NCBI GenBank assembly: GCA_963932145.1
Contig: OZ010599.1
Span: 47,078,357 to 47,142,356 of the forward strand
Length of the DNA stretch: 64,000 nt
Direction: 5' to 3'
Source of the DNA: Acanthosepion lycidas
Lineage: Eukaryota > Mollusca > Cephalopoda > Sepiida > Sepiidae
Within the stretch, counting starts at the first letter, position 1, and the number at the start of each line of letters is the position of its first letter. This document shows positions 22,101 to 35,820 of this stretch, one piece after another. The translations under genes were made by a program, and so were the position numbers. The notes beneath the pieces are model-generated. The model was given only the letters and a program-made list of their open reading frames with translations. It ran no database searches and was not told the origin of the DNA.

Positions 22101-25100
22101 ATTTTAAATTTGAGGAAAAAAATTTCAAAACAAATTCATGCTATTTGCATAACTTCAAACGAACTGTAGTAATGATTATGGAATTAAATGTTTGACTTCT
22201 GGTGTATCTATATGGCGATTTTCTAAGCGTAGCTTAGATGTGGCATAAGGCTGAAAGTAGGAGGCACCCAGTGAGGATCGAACTCACTATTCAGTTGTAA
22301 TGAGACAAGCTTGCTAACCATTACACTACATCGAAGTGTCTCCGGTGTCTTTATATGTTTAACTTAGCCGATCTCATTCAGCTCTTTTGATTTTATTTTT
22401 ATTGTTTCTAATTAGTAATTATTATTCTTATTAATTTATGTTTTTTAATTAATTTTGTTTTTAATTCATGCTTTTTAATTAATTATTGTTATTGTCTTTA
22501 ATAATTTTATTTTTAATTTTATCGTTCTTGTTTTCAATATAAAGTCATTTGCTTTTAATGAAATTTGTTGGCGGGAACGACATGTTATAATAAGAAAATT
22601 CCAGTGTTTTCATATACAACTACTTTACACAAAATTGCAGTGTGTACTAAATATTATAATTCGACAATCAAAGCATATATTAATTATCAATGTGTATTGA
22701 TTTATATATTTCCTGTTCCAGCTGTACTGGAAAGGAACGTAAATCAAGTTAAGTTAGTACATTTCTGAGTGATTACTTCTCGCTCTCGTTTTAATAACAA
22801 ACAAAAAAATATTTATCTGCATTTAGATAAAATTTCTTTCCGAGCAAAATGAACCGTTTAATTAATCATTTCCGTTAGTTCTATATTTCTTAGATTGCAG
22901 TTTTATTTGTTCAAGTCTTTTTTTATATATGAGGTACTCAGATACCTTTGTCTGATAAGTAATTGTCTTGCTTCAACTTGGTCTTGAAATGGGCTTTTTC
23001 GTCGCCGTCTTTGACTTTCTATTGCTAAACTTTTTTCCGTTTCACTGTTATATTGAATACATAAAATTTTTAAAATGAAAAGATGCCGAGAAAAAAACAA
23101 TTTATATAATGCCAGGAGCAATCAATGAATCATAGATAGCATTGAATGTCTAAAAATATAAAGAAAACGGATTAATTAAACGTTTCATTTTAGTCTCTGT
23201 TTTAGTTGTGAATTCTTTATCACTGCTTTTCAATATATTGTTTCAAGACTTTCGTTTCTTTGCATCTCACTATTAAAACTTTCTAACAATTGCCGTCATT
23301 TTTAACTGCACGGCTACTCTAGTTTTAATATATTTTGAGGCTTTCAATAAGTCTTAAAATCCAGTATATTTCTAGATAGCTGACTAGAAGTATATCATAT
23401 ATGTTTTCGATCAAATATCGTTGCCTGTAATTTTTTCTTAAATAATTATTACATTGCCAAATTGGAGTATGGAAGACTTAATTGACATTACTGATTATAA
23501 ATATTTCAGAGTATTTATTATTGTCATCATTGTTTTAAACAAATAAACAAACTAAAACTTGCTGTTTTTTTCTCCTTATTGCGAATTTACGTGACTTACT
23601 ATTGTTAAAGAATTTCATTTTCAGACCGATACATCCCTGTAAATGGCCAGGCTTCTGGGTAATTTGATTGGGACATCATCTCTCGATTCAACCAAGACTA
23701 AAGAGCTTCTATTTGTCCATTAGTTAAGGACTTGTTGCTTTGTTCTTGCACAACAGTCCACGGTTTCCAAACAGATTCATCTGCCCAATGTTATTCACAA
23801 GGCTAGGATCAACTCGTGGTATGGTTTTTCAAGGTACTTATCACTAGGACCATATTATCAAAATGTTTCCTACGATAGTGAGATTCGAACCCAGGTTTCA
23901 TAGTTAGAACATTAACGCACTAACCACTCGGCAACGCGTCAGTATTTTCTAACAAACGCAATTTTACATTTTTACTGGGAACGTTTACTCCCCCCCCCAA
24001 TACTATAATATGTACATAAAAATACTTTCTTTTTAATTTTGTCGAATTATTAAAGGAATGAAAAATAAAAAATACTTCGTGATAATGTAGATTTTATTTC
24101 ATGAATCAGTCAATTCTATCGCTAAATACTTAGAACTTCTCGGGTTAACGTTCTCTGCTGATATGAAATGGAAAGACTATATCCATTGCCAAGTCAACTG
24201 CTAAGAAAGTTGGTTCACTGTGTCGTGCAAGACAATTTTTCTCTCCAGAATCTATCTTACATATCTATAAGTCATACATCTATGTTTAGAATATTTGCTG
24301 CCACATATGGACCGCCCCTTAATAAAATCCAAAGAAGAATCAGCAATATTATTGGTCTTGATCTGGCGGCTCGGCTTCAGTCACTTTCCTACCACCGTAA
24401 GGTTGGTTCTCTATACCTTTTTCTATAAACACTTTAACACTTTCATGGTAATTGTTCAGATGAGCTTTTCGCTATGGTACCTAGACTTGTTGAATTTAAG
24501 CGAAATACTAAACTGGCGTCGAGATCTCATCAATTTACTATTGTTCTGGTTAGATGTAACCGTAAATTCTAAGCTGACAGTTTCTTTTCTCGCACTTCTC
24601 ACTTGTGGAACTTCCTTTCTGGTTCCATGCTTTGCAGCTAACTTAAAATAAAAAATAAAATATAAATAAAAGTATAAATGCAATGTCAATCGCTATCTAC
24701 TGTCCTCCTGATTACTCTTTCCTCCTCCCGCACATTATTAATGTTTCTGTTCCTAATTCTTCCACGCCCTGTAATTCCTTGTGTCTTAGTGCTGTTAATG
24801 CCTTGCATGGGGAGATACCGTTAACAAAAGGAACTGAATTCAGTAGAAATTCTTTCGAAAGACGAAAGCATTTATCAATGAAGGTCGGTGGAATGTGTGG
24901 AAAGTATTATTTTTTGAAGTGTGCGTGTCTCTGTGTGTTTTGTCTTTAAGTTTTAAGTTTTTTATGAAAAAAAATGAATAATATAGTCCAGAAAGTTAAA
25001 GGCATAATTTGAGGAAAACGAATAGTTACAATACGCATGTGCAAACACAGATCGAGATAATGTGCACAATTTTCATATATTCTGCATCAATTAAAAGTGC

Positions 25101-28100
25101 AGCATGTATGAAAAGATTGTCATTGTAGAAAAGGTTTCATTTTAAGACACATTTCAACTGTTGCTTTTCTATTTGTTTTGTTTCCTTTTCAAATCGTTTT
25201 CTTTCATTCATCGTTTTTCATTTAATTCCAGTTTCTATTTTTCTTCTCGTAATACCTTTTTCATTTACTTTTTCTATTTCCTTCTTTCTATATTAATTTT
25301 CATCTGCCCTTGACATTATTCGAGATTTGACTTCCTTCTTTACTTCTTCCTGTTCATTCCTCTTTTAACTCTTTCCTCTTTTCCTTCAACTCATTTTTTT
25401 TTCTTTTCTGTGTTATTTCTTCCCGCACTTTAAACATCCTTTAAATTTTCTTTTTTTTTTTTTTCCTCCCTCCTGAATTCTGTCTCTTACTTTTTTGTTT
25501 TCTAATACTCTCTCTTTCTCTCTTTTCGTTACTTCTCTGTCTTCCTTTTCCCCCACTCGTTCTCAATCTTTATCTCGCACGTGCCATATATTAGGCTGGT
25601 GCAAAAATAATGTCGGTTTTTGACGTATTTTTTAACGTCAAAAACCGATATTATTTTTGCACCAACCTAATAATTCAGCTGTTGACAAGAAATATTTTCG
25701 CGGAAGAAACTTTTCTTCAACTAGAGAGTAGACAAGAAAAATAAATAAATAAATAAAGAAGTAGGAAGAGGAACTGGAAAATAGCATAAATGTAGAAGGA
25801 AGAAAAGTAGGAGAAAGACAAAATTAGGAGAACATCGACCGGCCTTTGCATGTTTTGATCCACACTACTGACAAGTGAAAAGAGCCTTGTAATAAATAAT
25901 TTTAAAGACAGTAGGCCAGTCTGTGACTTCGTAATGCATAATACCACCATTCAACCCTGTCGCCATGACTATGTCTAATTTCCTTTACTTACTACAACTC
26001 TATTCCCGAGATCATAGCAGATTGAGAAGATTTAAGACTTAACACTACATCTGTTTATTTCTTTTTAGTTCAATTATCTAAAGACGCCATTAATTTGTCG
26101 GTATCATTATAGAGTAGAACCCTTGTATTTGTTGATTGGGAAACGTGCAGATTCAAGGCGTGAATAAGGAAAAAGAGACCTTATTCTGTTAGTAGATGAA
26201 CTCATGATAAGAAGACTTTTTAGCTATTTCTACCATATCAGATTATTTTCCGAAAGAAGTGTTCTTTTATCTGTCATCTTCACTTTAATGTAAATGTTTT
26301 GTCGAGGATGAATAAGATAGTAAATTACTCTAGAGACCGCAAGATGTCAATTAAACTAATTATCTTTAAATGTTTCTTCGTTGACAAAGTTAATATTGGG
26401 AAGTTTAACTTCAAAAACAAATTTTAGATCTCTATTCAATTTTCAGTCCTTTATTGATTGTCGAGCAGTGACATTATTATAAAATCAAATCCTGGGTACG
26501 ACGATAAACTACATCCGGGAGCACGGCCTTTGATCGGGAAAATGGAGGTTTTGAGGAACGTGGAACCACCTCTTAATTGCTGTTGTTCCCAGGTCCACTC
26601 TGACCCGAGTGGTAGCATCTATTAGGATCCCAGCTATGGGCAAAGAGTGAGCCCCCAAACAAAAACACTATGAAAGTATAAAAATACATTTTAATATTAA
26701 AAATACCAGTAATACATCTTTATATAAAAAGATCGACAATACATAATCAGCAATACATTTTATCTGTAGTTGAATGCATAAAAAAGATATTTAGTTGAAG
26801 CCATAAAATTATGTTCAAAATATTTAGATTTCGGCATTAAAAAAGCCATAGAGATGTTGATATGTCGCTAAACAAAATCAATCAAACAACCAACATGAAC
26901 TTTCATGACATTAATCCATATATCTGACAATTTCTTAAAACAAACTGTATTCCAAAATATAACTTAAATAAACATATAACAGACATATCACCGCCTCTAG
27001 TAATTATATCCACACAGACATGTTTTTAAGCATATATTATTAAATATAACAGACAATAAATGTCTATTATGTCAGACAATGAGCCGTTCTAAACTTCGCA
27101 TGTTTCCTTTAATTTCGGGTGAAAATAAAGACAAAAATTGTCCAACATTTGGATATTTATTTTCATTATGTTGTTCCTTGATCTAAGCTTTCGGCTCACA
27201 TGAGCCATCTTCAGAGACGTTATACAAACATTTAAACAAATATATTCACTATCAAAGATGATATTCTGTTATGTTGTCTGTTACATTTAACAATATATGT
27301 TTAAATAATGATCTGCTACCTCAATACACTAAATACAAATATGTATATGCGCAAAAGCTGAGTATTGTCTACCATGTATTCAATTGTGAAAGCAGAATAA
27401 CATTTTATTTTTATTACTTCAAAACTCCCAAGAAAATTAAATTTCGACATTAAATGACCCATAAGGAGTTGATGTGCTGTTCAACAAATAATAAACTATA
27501 ATAAAATTCAATAATCAGGAAGTATGTATTAAGGCCACTTAGTGGAATTTCATCAGAGTAAAAAGTTTCTTTCGAGCTCATTTCTCCCCCTGCTCTCATT
27601 TTCCCTCCTTCCGCCACCCCATCTCTCTCTATTCCTTGCAGATTTTACGCACGAATTGAAACATTTTCTGAGATCCCAGAAAATTCCCGGGGTTCATTTG
27701 GCTCCTCAGCCACCCTTTGGAATTCCGGTTTCGAGTATGCTGCAGGCTAACCCACCACCCTCGCTCTCGACTGCATATAAAATTTAATGTAAATGGTAGT
27801 TGAAATGTGAAAACAGAGTTTATTTAAAAAAACGTTCATATATTTCGTGTTGCCAACTTTGATATTCGGTAACAAACAATATTAGTAATACAATAATATA
27901 ATAATAATAAAAATAATAATATTGTTTGTTACCGAATATCAAAGTTGGCAACACGAAATATGTGAGCGTTTTTTTTAAAATAAACTCTGTTTTCACATTT
28001 CGACTACCATTTTACCAATAAAAAATAATAATAGTAATATAATAATATAATAATAATAAAAAATAGTATTATTATTTTTTATTGGTTAACAAAAACTAAA

Positions 28101-29357
28101 ATAAAAAAGAGAAAAGAGGCATAAAGACTGAGCTTACTTTAAGCATATTTGGTTTGATATGGCGGCTAACGTGTGACTGTCCGACCGTGAAAAGAATTCC
28201 GTTCAAGAAACGACTGTCATCTAGATTTTCAACGGCGGCACCAATTCCTTGCATGACAGTCAAACCGTGTTGCTGCAACATATTCCTGTCGATGTCCCAC
28301 TCCAGCTGATTCGATTCACTGATTCGCACAATCTTTGGAAAATACATTTTGATTTCTTGTCGAGTTTCAAAAAAGCTGCAAAGACAAGAGAAAAGATGTT
28401 CTTTTCGTAGGACTAAGCCATAAATTATAAAAAAATTAAAAAAGGCCAAATTAAAAAAGACCAAATTAATAAACGAAAAATCAATAAGGGCTATATTAAT
28501 AAAGACCAAATCAATAAAGACCAAATTAATAAAGGCCATATTAATAATGGCAAAATTACTAAACGTCAAATAAAAAATAAGGCCAAAATAAAAAGACCAA
28601 ATTAATGAAATCCAAATTAATAAAAACCAAATTAATAAAGGCCATATTAATAAAAGCAAAATCAATATATGCGAAATAAAAAAGACCTAATTAATAAAGA
28701 TCAAATTAATAAAGATCAAATTAATAAATACCAAATTAATAAAGGCCATACTAATAAAAGCCAAATTAATAAATGCCAAATTAAAAAAAAAAAACAAATT
28801 AAAAAAAAAGGCCAAATTAATACAGGCAAAAATCAATAAAGGCCATATTAATAAAGACCAAATTAATAAAGTCCACACTAATAAAGACCAAATTAATAAA
28901 GTACATACTAATAAAGACCAAATTAAAAATACCAAATTGAAAAAAAAGGCCAAATTAAAAAGTCCAAATTAATAAAGGTAAAATCAATAAAAGCTATATT
29001 AATAAAGGCATATTAATAGAATCCATATTAATAAAGCATCCGATGAAAGATTATATGAACAATTGATATACATATGAAATATTTTCCTTTTTATTTTATT
29101 TTTAACGACGTTTTAAATTTTGTCAGAACTGTTATTTGACAGAATGATTTAATCAAAGTAAGTTTTTTGAATTTCTAACATCTCAGTTATGTGCGATTAA
29201 ATGATTGTTTTTATTGTTTTCATGTAATGAAATGAAAGTAAACATGTTTTGTTTTAATCTTTTCTGTGTCATACTGTAATCATTTTTTTTTAATATTGCA
29301 AAAAACGAAGTGATTAGTTTATATTCAAGAATTCCATATTCCAAACAAACTTTATTC

Positions 29358-29416
<59 letters not shown>

Positions 29417-31457
29417 TTAGAAACGTATTAATAAGTAAAATATTTTTCAGTAATGAGACAAAATGTCTTGAAATGTTCCCCAGGATCTTTCAGGCTGACG
29501 GTTTCGTTGCTCATTAAACAAAAGTTCTGTTTTCCTTACCAAAGATTATTATAAGAAGAATTATTTTCGTAAATAAGAAGAAGCAAGGAATATATATTAG
29601 CGTCACATAGTAGACAAATTAAAGAGATTAATATGTTTACCGATAAATATCTGGTGTTTAATAGATGATAATGGATAGTAGAAAAACCTTGTCAAATAAA
29701 TAAATTCCGTTCTAAAACACTTTTCAACTGGTATTTCTATATTTTTCCTTCTAACTTCTAACCCACAAAACAACATGGAAGATTGGCGGGAATGTTCTGG
29801 CCTTATTTTCATACTTACCAGTTTTTATAAATCATATCAATAAAATTTAAGATGAATTTTTCTTAATACGATATTTGCTTAAGCTTTTAATTCAGAAATA
29901 AATATTCAAAAGAATTGTGTTATAGATTATCGACATTAAAATCAATGACTGTTTTCATCATTTAGTTAAAATTGTTATTAATTCTGTATACATTTATAAC
30001 TAAATTGTAAGATTCTTAAGTAACAACCAAATTACATTTACTTCTAATGCGACTGCAATCAATTCCTAACTCTTCGAATCAGTACTTTTATCTCAATTAA
30101 AACATATACTATTACGGCACCAAAATAACTGAAAATAAACCGTTTGAAATATGAAGTAGACATATTTTAATGAGCACATGGTTGAGGACTTAGAACATTA
30201 GCCCTCCTCACTATGGTCGGTTTTCAAGGAGGTGACTTCTTGATATTAGCCGGGAGTGAAATTAGGTAGACGAAACTGTTCGGAAAGCCTCGATAGTTGT
30301 GCTAGGACGTGACTGAAGTTCTCAGCGTACTAGTCTTGTTCAAATCTGTTGATCAGGCCAGATTATGAGCTCTTTCCCAGAAACTGCAATTAAGGTTCGC
30401 TCGGCTCTGTGGGAGTGGAAGAAAAACAAATGTGCTTGAGCAGACGTCTACTAGAGGGATCAGCAGACAACCATTTACTTATATTTACTAAAGACCTCCT
30501 AATGTTGCAAGCTACAGTATGTTTTATTTAAAAAAAAATATTATAATCATTTTCAAATCTGAAAATAAGGCGTACAATATTCATACTACACCGTAAACGA
30601 CAATGTTCATGGGTTAGATTTGAGAACAGAATTATAAGATTTGTCTGGAAAGTACTTAACCATTTGATATTAATTACGGCAATAAAATAAGCACATTCCA
30701 TCTCAACTCTCGCTCTTAACCATCCATCCCAATAAAATAAACCTTTCTCAATACTAAACAGAATAGGCCAAATAAAGTTTCATAAGCTTTGAGTTGTTAC
30801 TATATTACATTAATGAAAATAGTATACATACCTCGTATCGTGCTTGAGTCCCAGGAGGCTGTTTCCCACCTCTCTGGCAATACCTCTCTTTCGAGATGGG
30901 GGCTAGAATTATCCCCTAGCACCTGAACTTGCTGAACTGCAATGTAATATCAATCGTCCTATATGGCAGTGAATACTGGACAGTTTCCTCACAGATGAAG
31001 AGGAAAGTTGAGGCAATAGAGATTTGGTTCTACAGAAGGATACGGAACTTGTGAGCAACGAGGAAGTTTTAGGGAAAATGGTAACAAAAAGTACACTTAA
31101 AACCAGAAAGAGACCGGTGAAATGACGAAAAAAAGGGCTTGGAAAAGTTGACATACAAGAAATACTGGGAGGGAAACATCGAGGAAGGAATCTAACGGGT
31201 TTATGTAAATGGATGGCAGTACAATGATTGGGAGGGATAGTAAGAGGACAAACATTGTTTAAAGCTATAGAGTTGTGTAGGTCAGCCATGTCCTAAAGGA
31301 ACATTACACATAAAAGAAGTCCAATGTAAACTCGACCTTATATCACTTTACATTCGAGTGGGTAAGCAGACAAATGATTGTAAACTTTCTAATAGTTTGG
31401 CATAAGTATGCGTAATAAATATGAGTGTCTATTTTATGCTACCTTTCTCCCTCCCTC

Positions 31458-31503
<46 letters not shown>

Positions 31504-31780
31504 CACCCCTTTTTTGTTATCTTCTCTTTGGGAAAAGGCACAAATTCGTTTCTTCTCCTACCAGTTATGGGTTAAATAAATGAGTAGACTTGGTTCACTA
31601 GCCTTGGGTGGCAGTTAGGCTAAGACAAGAAACACTCTGAATACCAAAGCGTAGAGATGACAAAGCGTAGAGATAACCACTCTATTATCTTTCTCAAGAA
31701 AAAATGACTTTTAAGAGATAATAAAAAAAGGAATCTATGAAGAATTATAATTGCATTGCACTCTGAAGGAACATAGTATT

Positions 31781-31865
<85 letters not shown>

Positions 31866-34800
31866 TTTTTATACCACAGAATAAATAGATCGACTTAAAT
31901 AAACACAATTTTCTGTACATTTTTTCTTTTTTCTTTTTTTTCTTTTAAGGATCTAGGCAACCTTTCGGCCAACACTTCCTCAGAGACCGATCGTTGGCAG
32001 AATTAACTTAACGGATTTGATCTGGAGATATGCGGAAACTGGAGATATCTGCAGATCAAAATTAAGTTAGTTCTGCCAACGATCGGTCCCTGAGAAAATG
32101 TTGGCCGAAAGGTTGCCGAGATCCTTAAAAGAAAAAAAGAAAATTGTGTTTATTTAAGTCGATCTATTTATTCTGTGCTATGAAATCATTATTTAAACAT
32201 CTAAAAATCAGATATCATAGGACTGCTATCAACGAGTTGAATAATTGTGTTCGACTATCGTACAAGCTAATCTCTTTACGCACCAAAAGAAAATTTCTCC
32301 TTGCTTGTTTGTCCTTTGATGTTGTCCCATCTTTTATCAGACATAGACTAATAAGAACAAAAGTCGACTACAGTTTCCAGTTGGATAAACCTTTTATTTA
32401 ATATGAGCTTGATAAACAAATGGAACTACCTCTTTCAGCTTAAACAATGTATCGATATTCTAGAGGCAAAATCAAAAAACAATTATCGTTTTTTGATTTT
32501 TTTTTTTTTTCGTTATTCTATATATCTAGCTAAAAGCAGATTAAATTTCAACGAAAGATCGTTTGCCAAAAATCAGAATTACATCAACCATTTAATTTCT
32601 AAACGGTTGAACTTTTCATTAGACAGACATATATTTTTAATCTGTCTAGTGTCAATTTTTCTGAGTTAGAGAAAGTTGTTTTGTCCAGAGGGTTGGAATT
32701 TTTTTTTGTATTCCCCCTCGAAATGTCAACAAGGCAGAATTTTTTTCTGAGTTTGAAATAATGTTTTCTCAGCTTATTCGCTATGTTCCCTCCTTCATAG
32801 ATCAATTCACGTTCTGTAAATTTAGAATTTCTGAAATAGCATATGAATATGTTTCTTTACCTATTGAATGTGATACTGTTGCGTGGGGCCACGCTCACTA
32901 TCAAACAATTAAACACTTAAAAACCCATAACGACATTTACATCACCAAACCAGATAAAGGTGCTGGTGTAGTCATTTTGAATAAAAGTGACTATGTTAAT
33001 AAGATGAATGTAATTCTAGGAAATTCTTCTAAGTTTTGCTTAATTGGTCCATCTTCAACTCACGACCGCACTGATAAATTGGAAGTAAAACACCAGAAAC
33101 GGTTGTTAGGTGTGTATAAAAGCAATTTTCTATGCCAAAAAACAGCTACAACCGAATTATTACACCTGCGGGTTCTCAACGGCCCAGGCTTTTCGGGTTG
33201 CCAAAAATTCATAAAAATGATGTACCTTTGCGAACCATCTTATCTATGATGGGTTCAGTACAACATGAATTGGCTAAATGGTTAGCAGACTTGCTCAAAC
33301 CAGTGTCCGATTATTTCTCAGCCTATTGTGTACCAGACTCATTTACTTTTTCTGAATTTATCAGAAATTATTCAATAAACTCTAATGACAAAATATTAGT
33401 CTCTTTTGGCATTGTTAGTCTATACACAAATGTCCCCTTGCAAGAACCTACACAGATATGTGCAGATGATCTCTACAGAGGTTGCCTGGGACCTGCCTCC
33501 ATTCCTAAACCCTTATTTCTTGAATTCATGAAATTAGCAACTGAGGGGAGGGAGTTCGGCTTCGAAGATATTATGTACGCCTAAGTTAACAGGGTTTGTA
33601 TGGGTAGTCCCTTGGGTCCCTCCCTAGCCAACATTTTTGTTTGTTACTCCGAGAACCTACTAGTTGAGAATATCGTAAACCTTATGTCTATCAACGTTAT
33701 GTTGACGACACCTTTTCTATATTTAATAATATAAATGAAGCAACTCTATTTTGTGGATATTTAAACTCATTACATCCATCTTTAGTCTTCACAATGGAGG
33801 AAGAAGAAAACAATTCTTTCTCTTTTCTCGATGTTCTAGTTGAACGAAACAATGGTACATTTATTAATAGTGTGTTTCGTAAGGCAACTTTTATTGGCAT
33901 TTGGACTAGTCAGAAGTCTTTTGTCCGTCGTACCAGGAAAATTAATTTAATCAAGACTTTAGTTCATCGGGCTTTAATGGTCTGTTCTCCTGCTACCATT
34001 CAGCAAGAGTTAAACAAAATACCTTTTATTCTTATTGATAATGGTTATCCAGACAACATTATTAATCGCACAATAGAACGCAAGTTAGAAAGTTTCAGTT
34101 GTTTTCCTGAATTCGGTCCTAGTCTGTATCCGATTTATCTTAAATTGCCTTGGCTTGATAGAAAGTGTAAAAAACCGACATAGTTTCCAAGTCGGTCTCT
34201 TCTACTTTTTTAGGCCAAATTACGTGTTGTTTTTGGTACCCGTGTAGTGTTTCCTTCCTTTACCAAAGACCGTCGATCTTAGTAAGAGTTCATTAATCTA
34301 CAAATTCAAGTGTCAGTGCGAAATTGAGTCCATAGAATGGACTAGTCTTTGATTAAAAACAAGATTTGACCAACACGTTCCAAAGTCTGTGAGATTCCAT
34401 TCAAGTAATCATTATCGTGTATCACAGTCTGTACACGACTCGGCAATTGGGCAACATGTATTAGATAATGAGAGTTGCTCGTCGTGTTTCCCGATGGATT
34501 CATTCTCTATTTTGCATATGAGAAGATCTAAGCACAATTTACAAATACTAAAAGCTTGTTTGTCTCAAATTGCAACGGCCATCGGCAAGCAAAAGGAAAA
34601 CTTTTTGCGGTCCCTTTACTTGTTTGGAGGTCAGTGAGCAACTCCTTTTCTATTTCACGCTCTTTTATTGGTTCATTTACAACTTGTCCTTAAATTTACG
34701 CATTTATTTTAATCATAATTTAATTTATTTTATATCCTATTTCCGCATATATGCAGATCAAATACGTTAATTCTGCCAACGATCGGTCCCTGAGGAAGTG

Positions 34801-34866
34801 TTGGTCGAAAGGTTACCTAAATCCTTAAAAGAAAAAAAATGAACACAAAATTGTGCTTATTTAAGC

Positions 34867-34924
<58 letters not shown>

Positions 34925-35386
34925 TCTGACCTCCCCACATATGGAAGCATGATTTTTTCGTCCAAACCCGTGAATATTTTTTGTTCATGCTAAGTCTCAA
35001 AAAAACACTATATAAATTTCACCCCTTTTTTTTTATCCATAATGTTGAATGTGTTAAAATTATTTAACATTTTAACAAGAAAAATGTCAAGTTGATGTTA
35101 AAAATTCCCGCAAAACATTATTGATTTATTTAAGATGGAATGATCTATTATAACGTGTCTCAAATTTGTATTTTGATACATTGCATTTATTTTCAATTTT
35201 TTAGTTGAATTGTTCACCTATATTGCATAGGATCCACTGTTGTACATAGTTAGGTTACAATAAAATTTGTATTTTATATGTATAATACCTCATGAAAATT
35301 TAGATGTAATAGAGTGGGGGCCGTATAATTGATTGGGGTCCCCCGTATCATAAATTGGGAATTTGTATGATAGATGGGGGTAGGAG

Positions 35387-35448
<62 letters not shown>

Positions 35449-35733
35449 CAAGTACAGGGTTGGTACAAATGGAATAAAATTCTGATACCAAAAACACTAT
35501 TCTTAAACAGTGCTCAATACCGAATAGAGCAAATAATATTTATTCAAAATTATAACAGCTGAATTTTATAACATCACTACAAAAATTGCAATTTTGGTTC
35601 AACACTATAGGTGTCTTCTCAACTGGTGTTTTATCAACACCATCACTTGATAATACACCAGTAGAGTTGAAACAAAATTGCAATTTTTGTAGTGATGTTA
35701 TAAAATGCATATATTATAACTTTTAATAAATGT

Positions 35734-35820
<87 letters not shown>

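Larger units (their letters stand above)
31862..34868 (+). mobile_element. Penelope-like retroelement with direct and inverted terminal repeats
   Basis: A plus-strand body (about 32045-34868) encodes a Penelope-type reverse transcriptase followed by a GIY-YIG-type region. A terminal repeat containing TTCTGCCAACGATCGGTC and TTGGCCGAAAGGTTGCC lies at the start (about 32060-32175) and again at the end (about 34770-34868). A third copy lies inverted just upstream (31862-32030), making a large hairpin-like head. Both outer ends stop at (TA)n arrays. This pseudo-LTR arrangement with an inverted partner is typical of Penelope-like elements. The body is broken in several places (about four to six). 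It sits in intron 1 of the globin gene. Confidence 0.93.

Noticed and set aside
23870-23945. A functional tRNA gene of Ser/Leu type
   Set aside because: A and B boxes are present but acceptor arms do not pair and the anticodon arm is irregular; the same holds for the SINE heads at 13050, 22260, 47720 and 59210.
28376-28953. Long minus-strand open frames rich in Leu, Ile, Trp and Phe that look like a multi-pass membrane protein
   Set aside because: They are the translation of the 16-base minisatellite; one of them runs in frame into globin exon 2 only by chance, across the acceptor site.
32090-32110. A canonical hammerhead ribozyme in the terminal repeats of the Penelope-like element
   Set aside because: The boxes CTGAG and GAAA are present but the bases between them do not form a good stem and no cleavage site with stem III could be placed. 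Kept only as a member of the motif family.
33132-33584. LTR-type reverse transcriptase
   Set aside because: The RPRLFGLPKIHK and DKG motifs, the long thumb and the terminal layout are those of Penelope-like enzymes.
34923-35389. A DNA transposon lying between two (TA)n arrays, from CCTCCCC near the left and GGGGGTAGGAGG near the right
   Set aside because: The supposed inverted ends match over too few bases and no target duplication can be recognised next to TA repeats.
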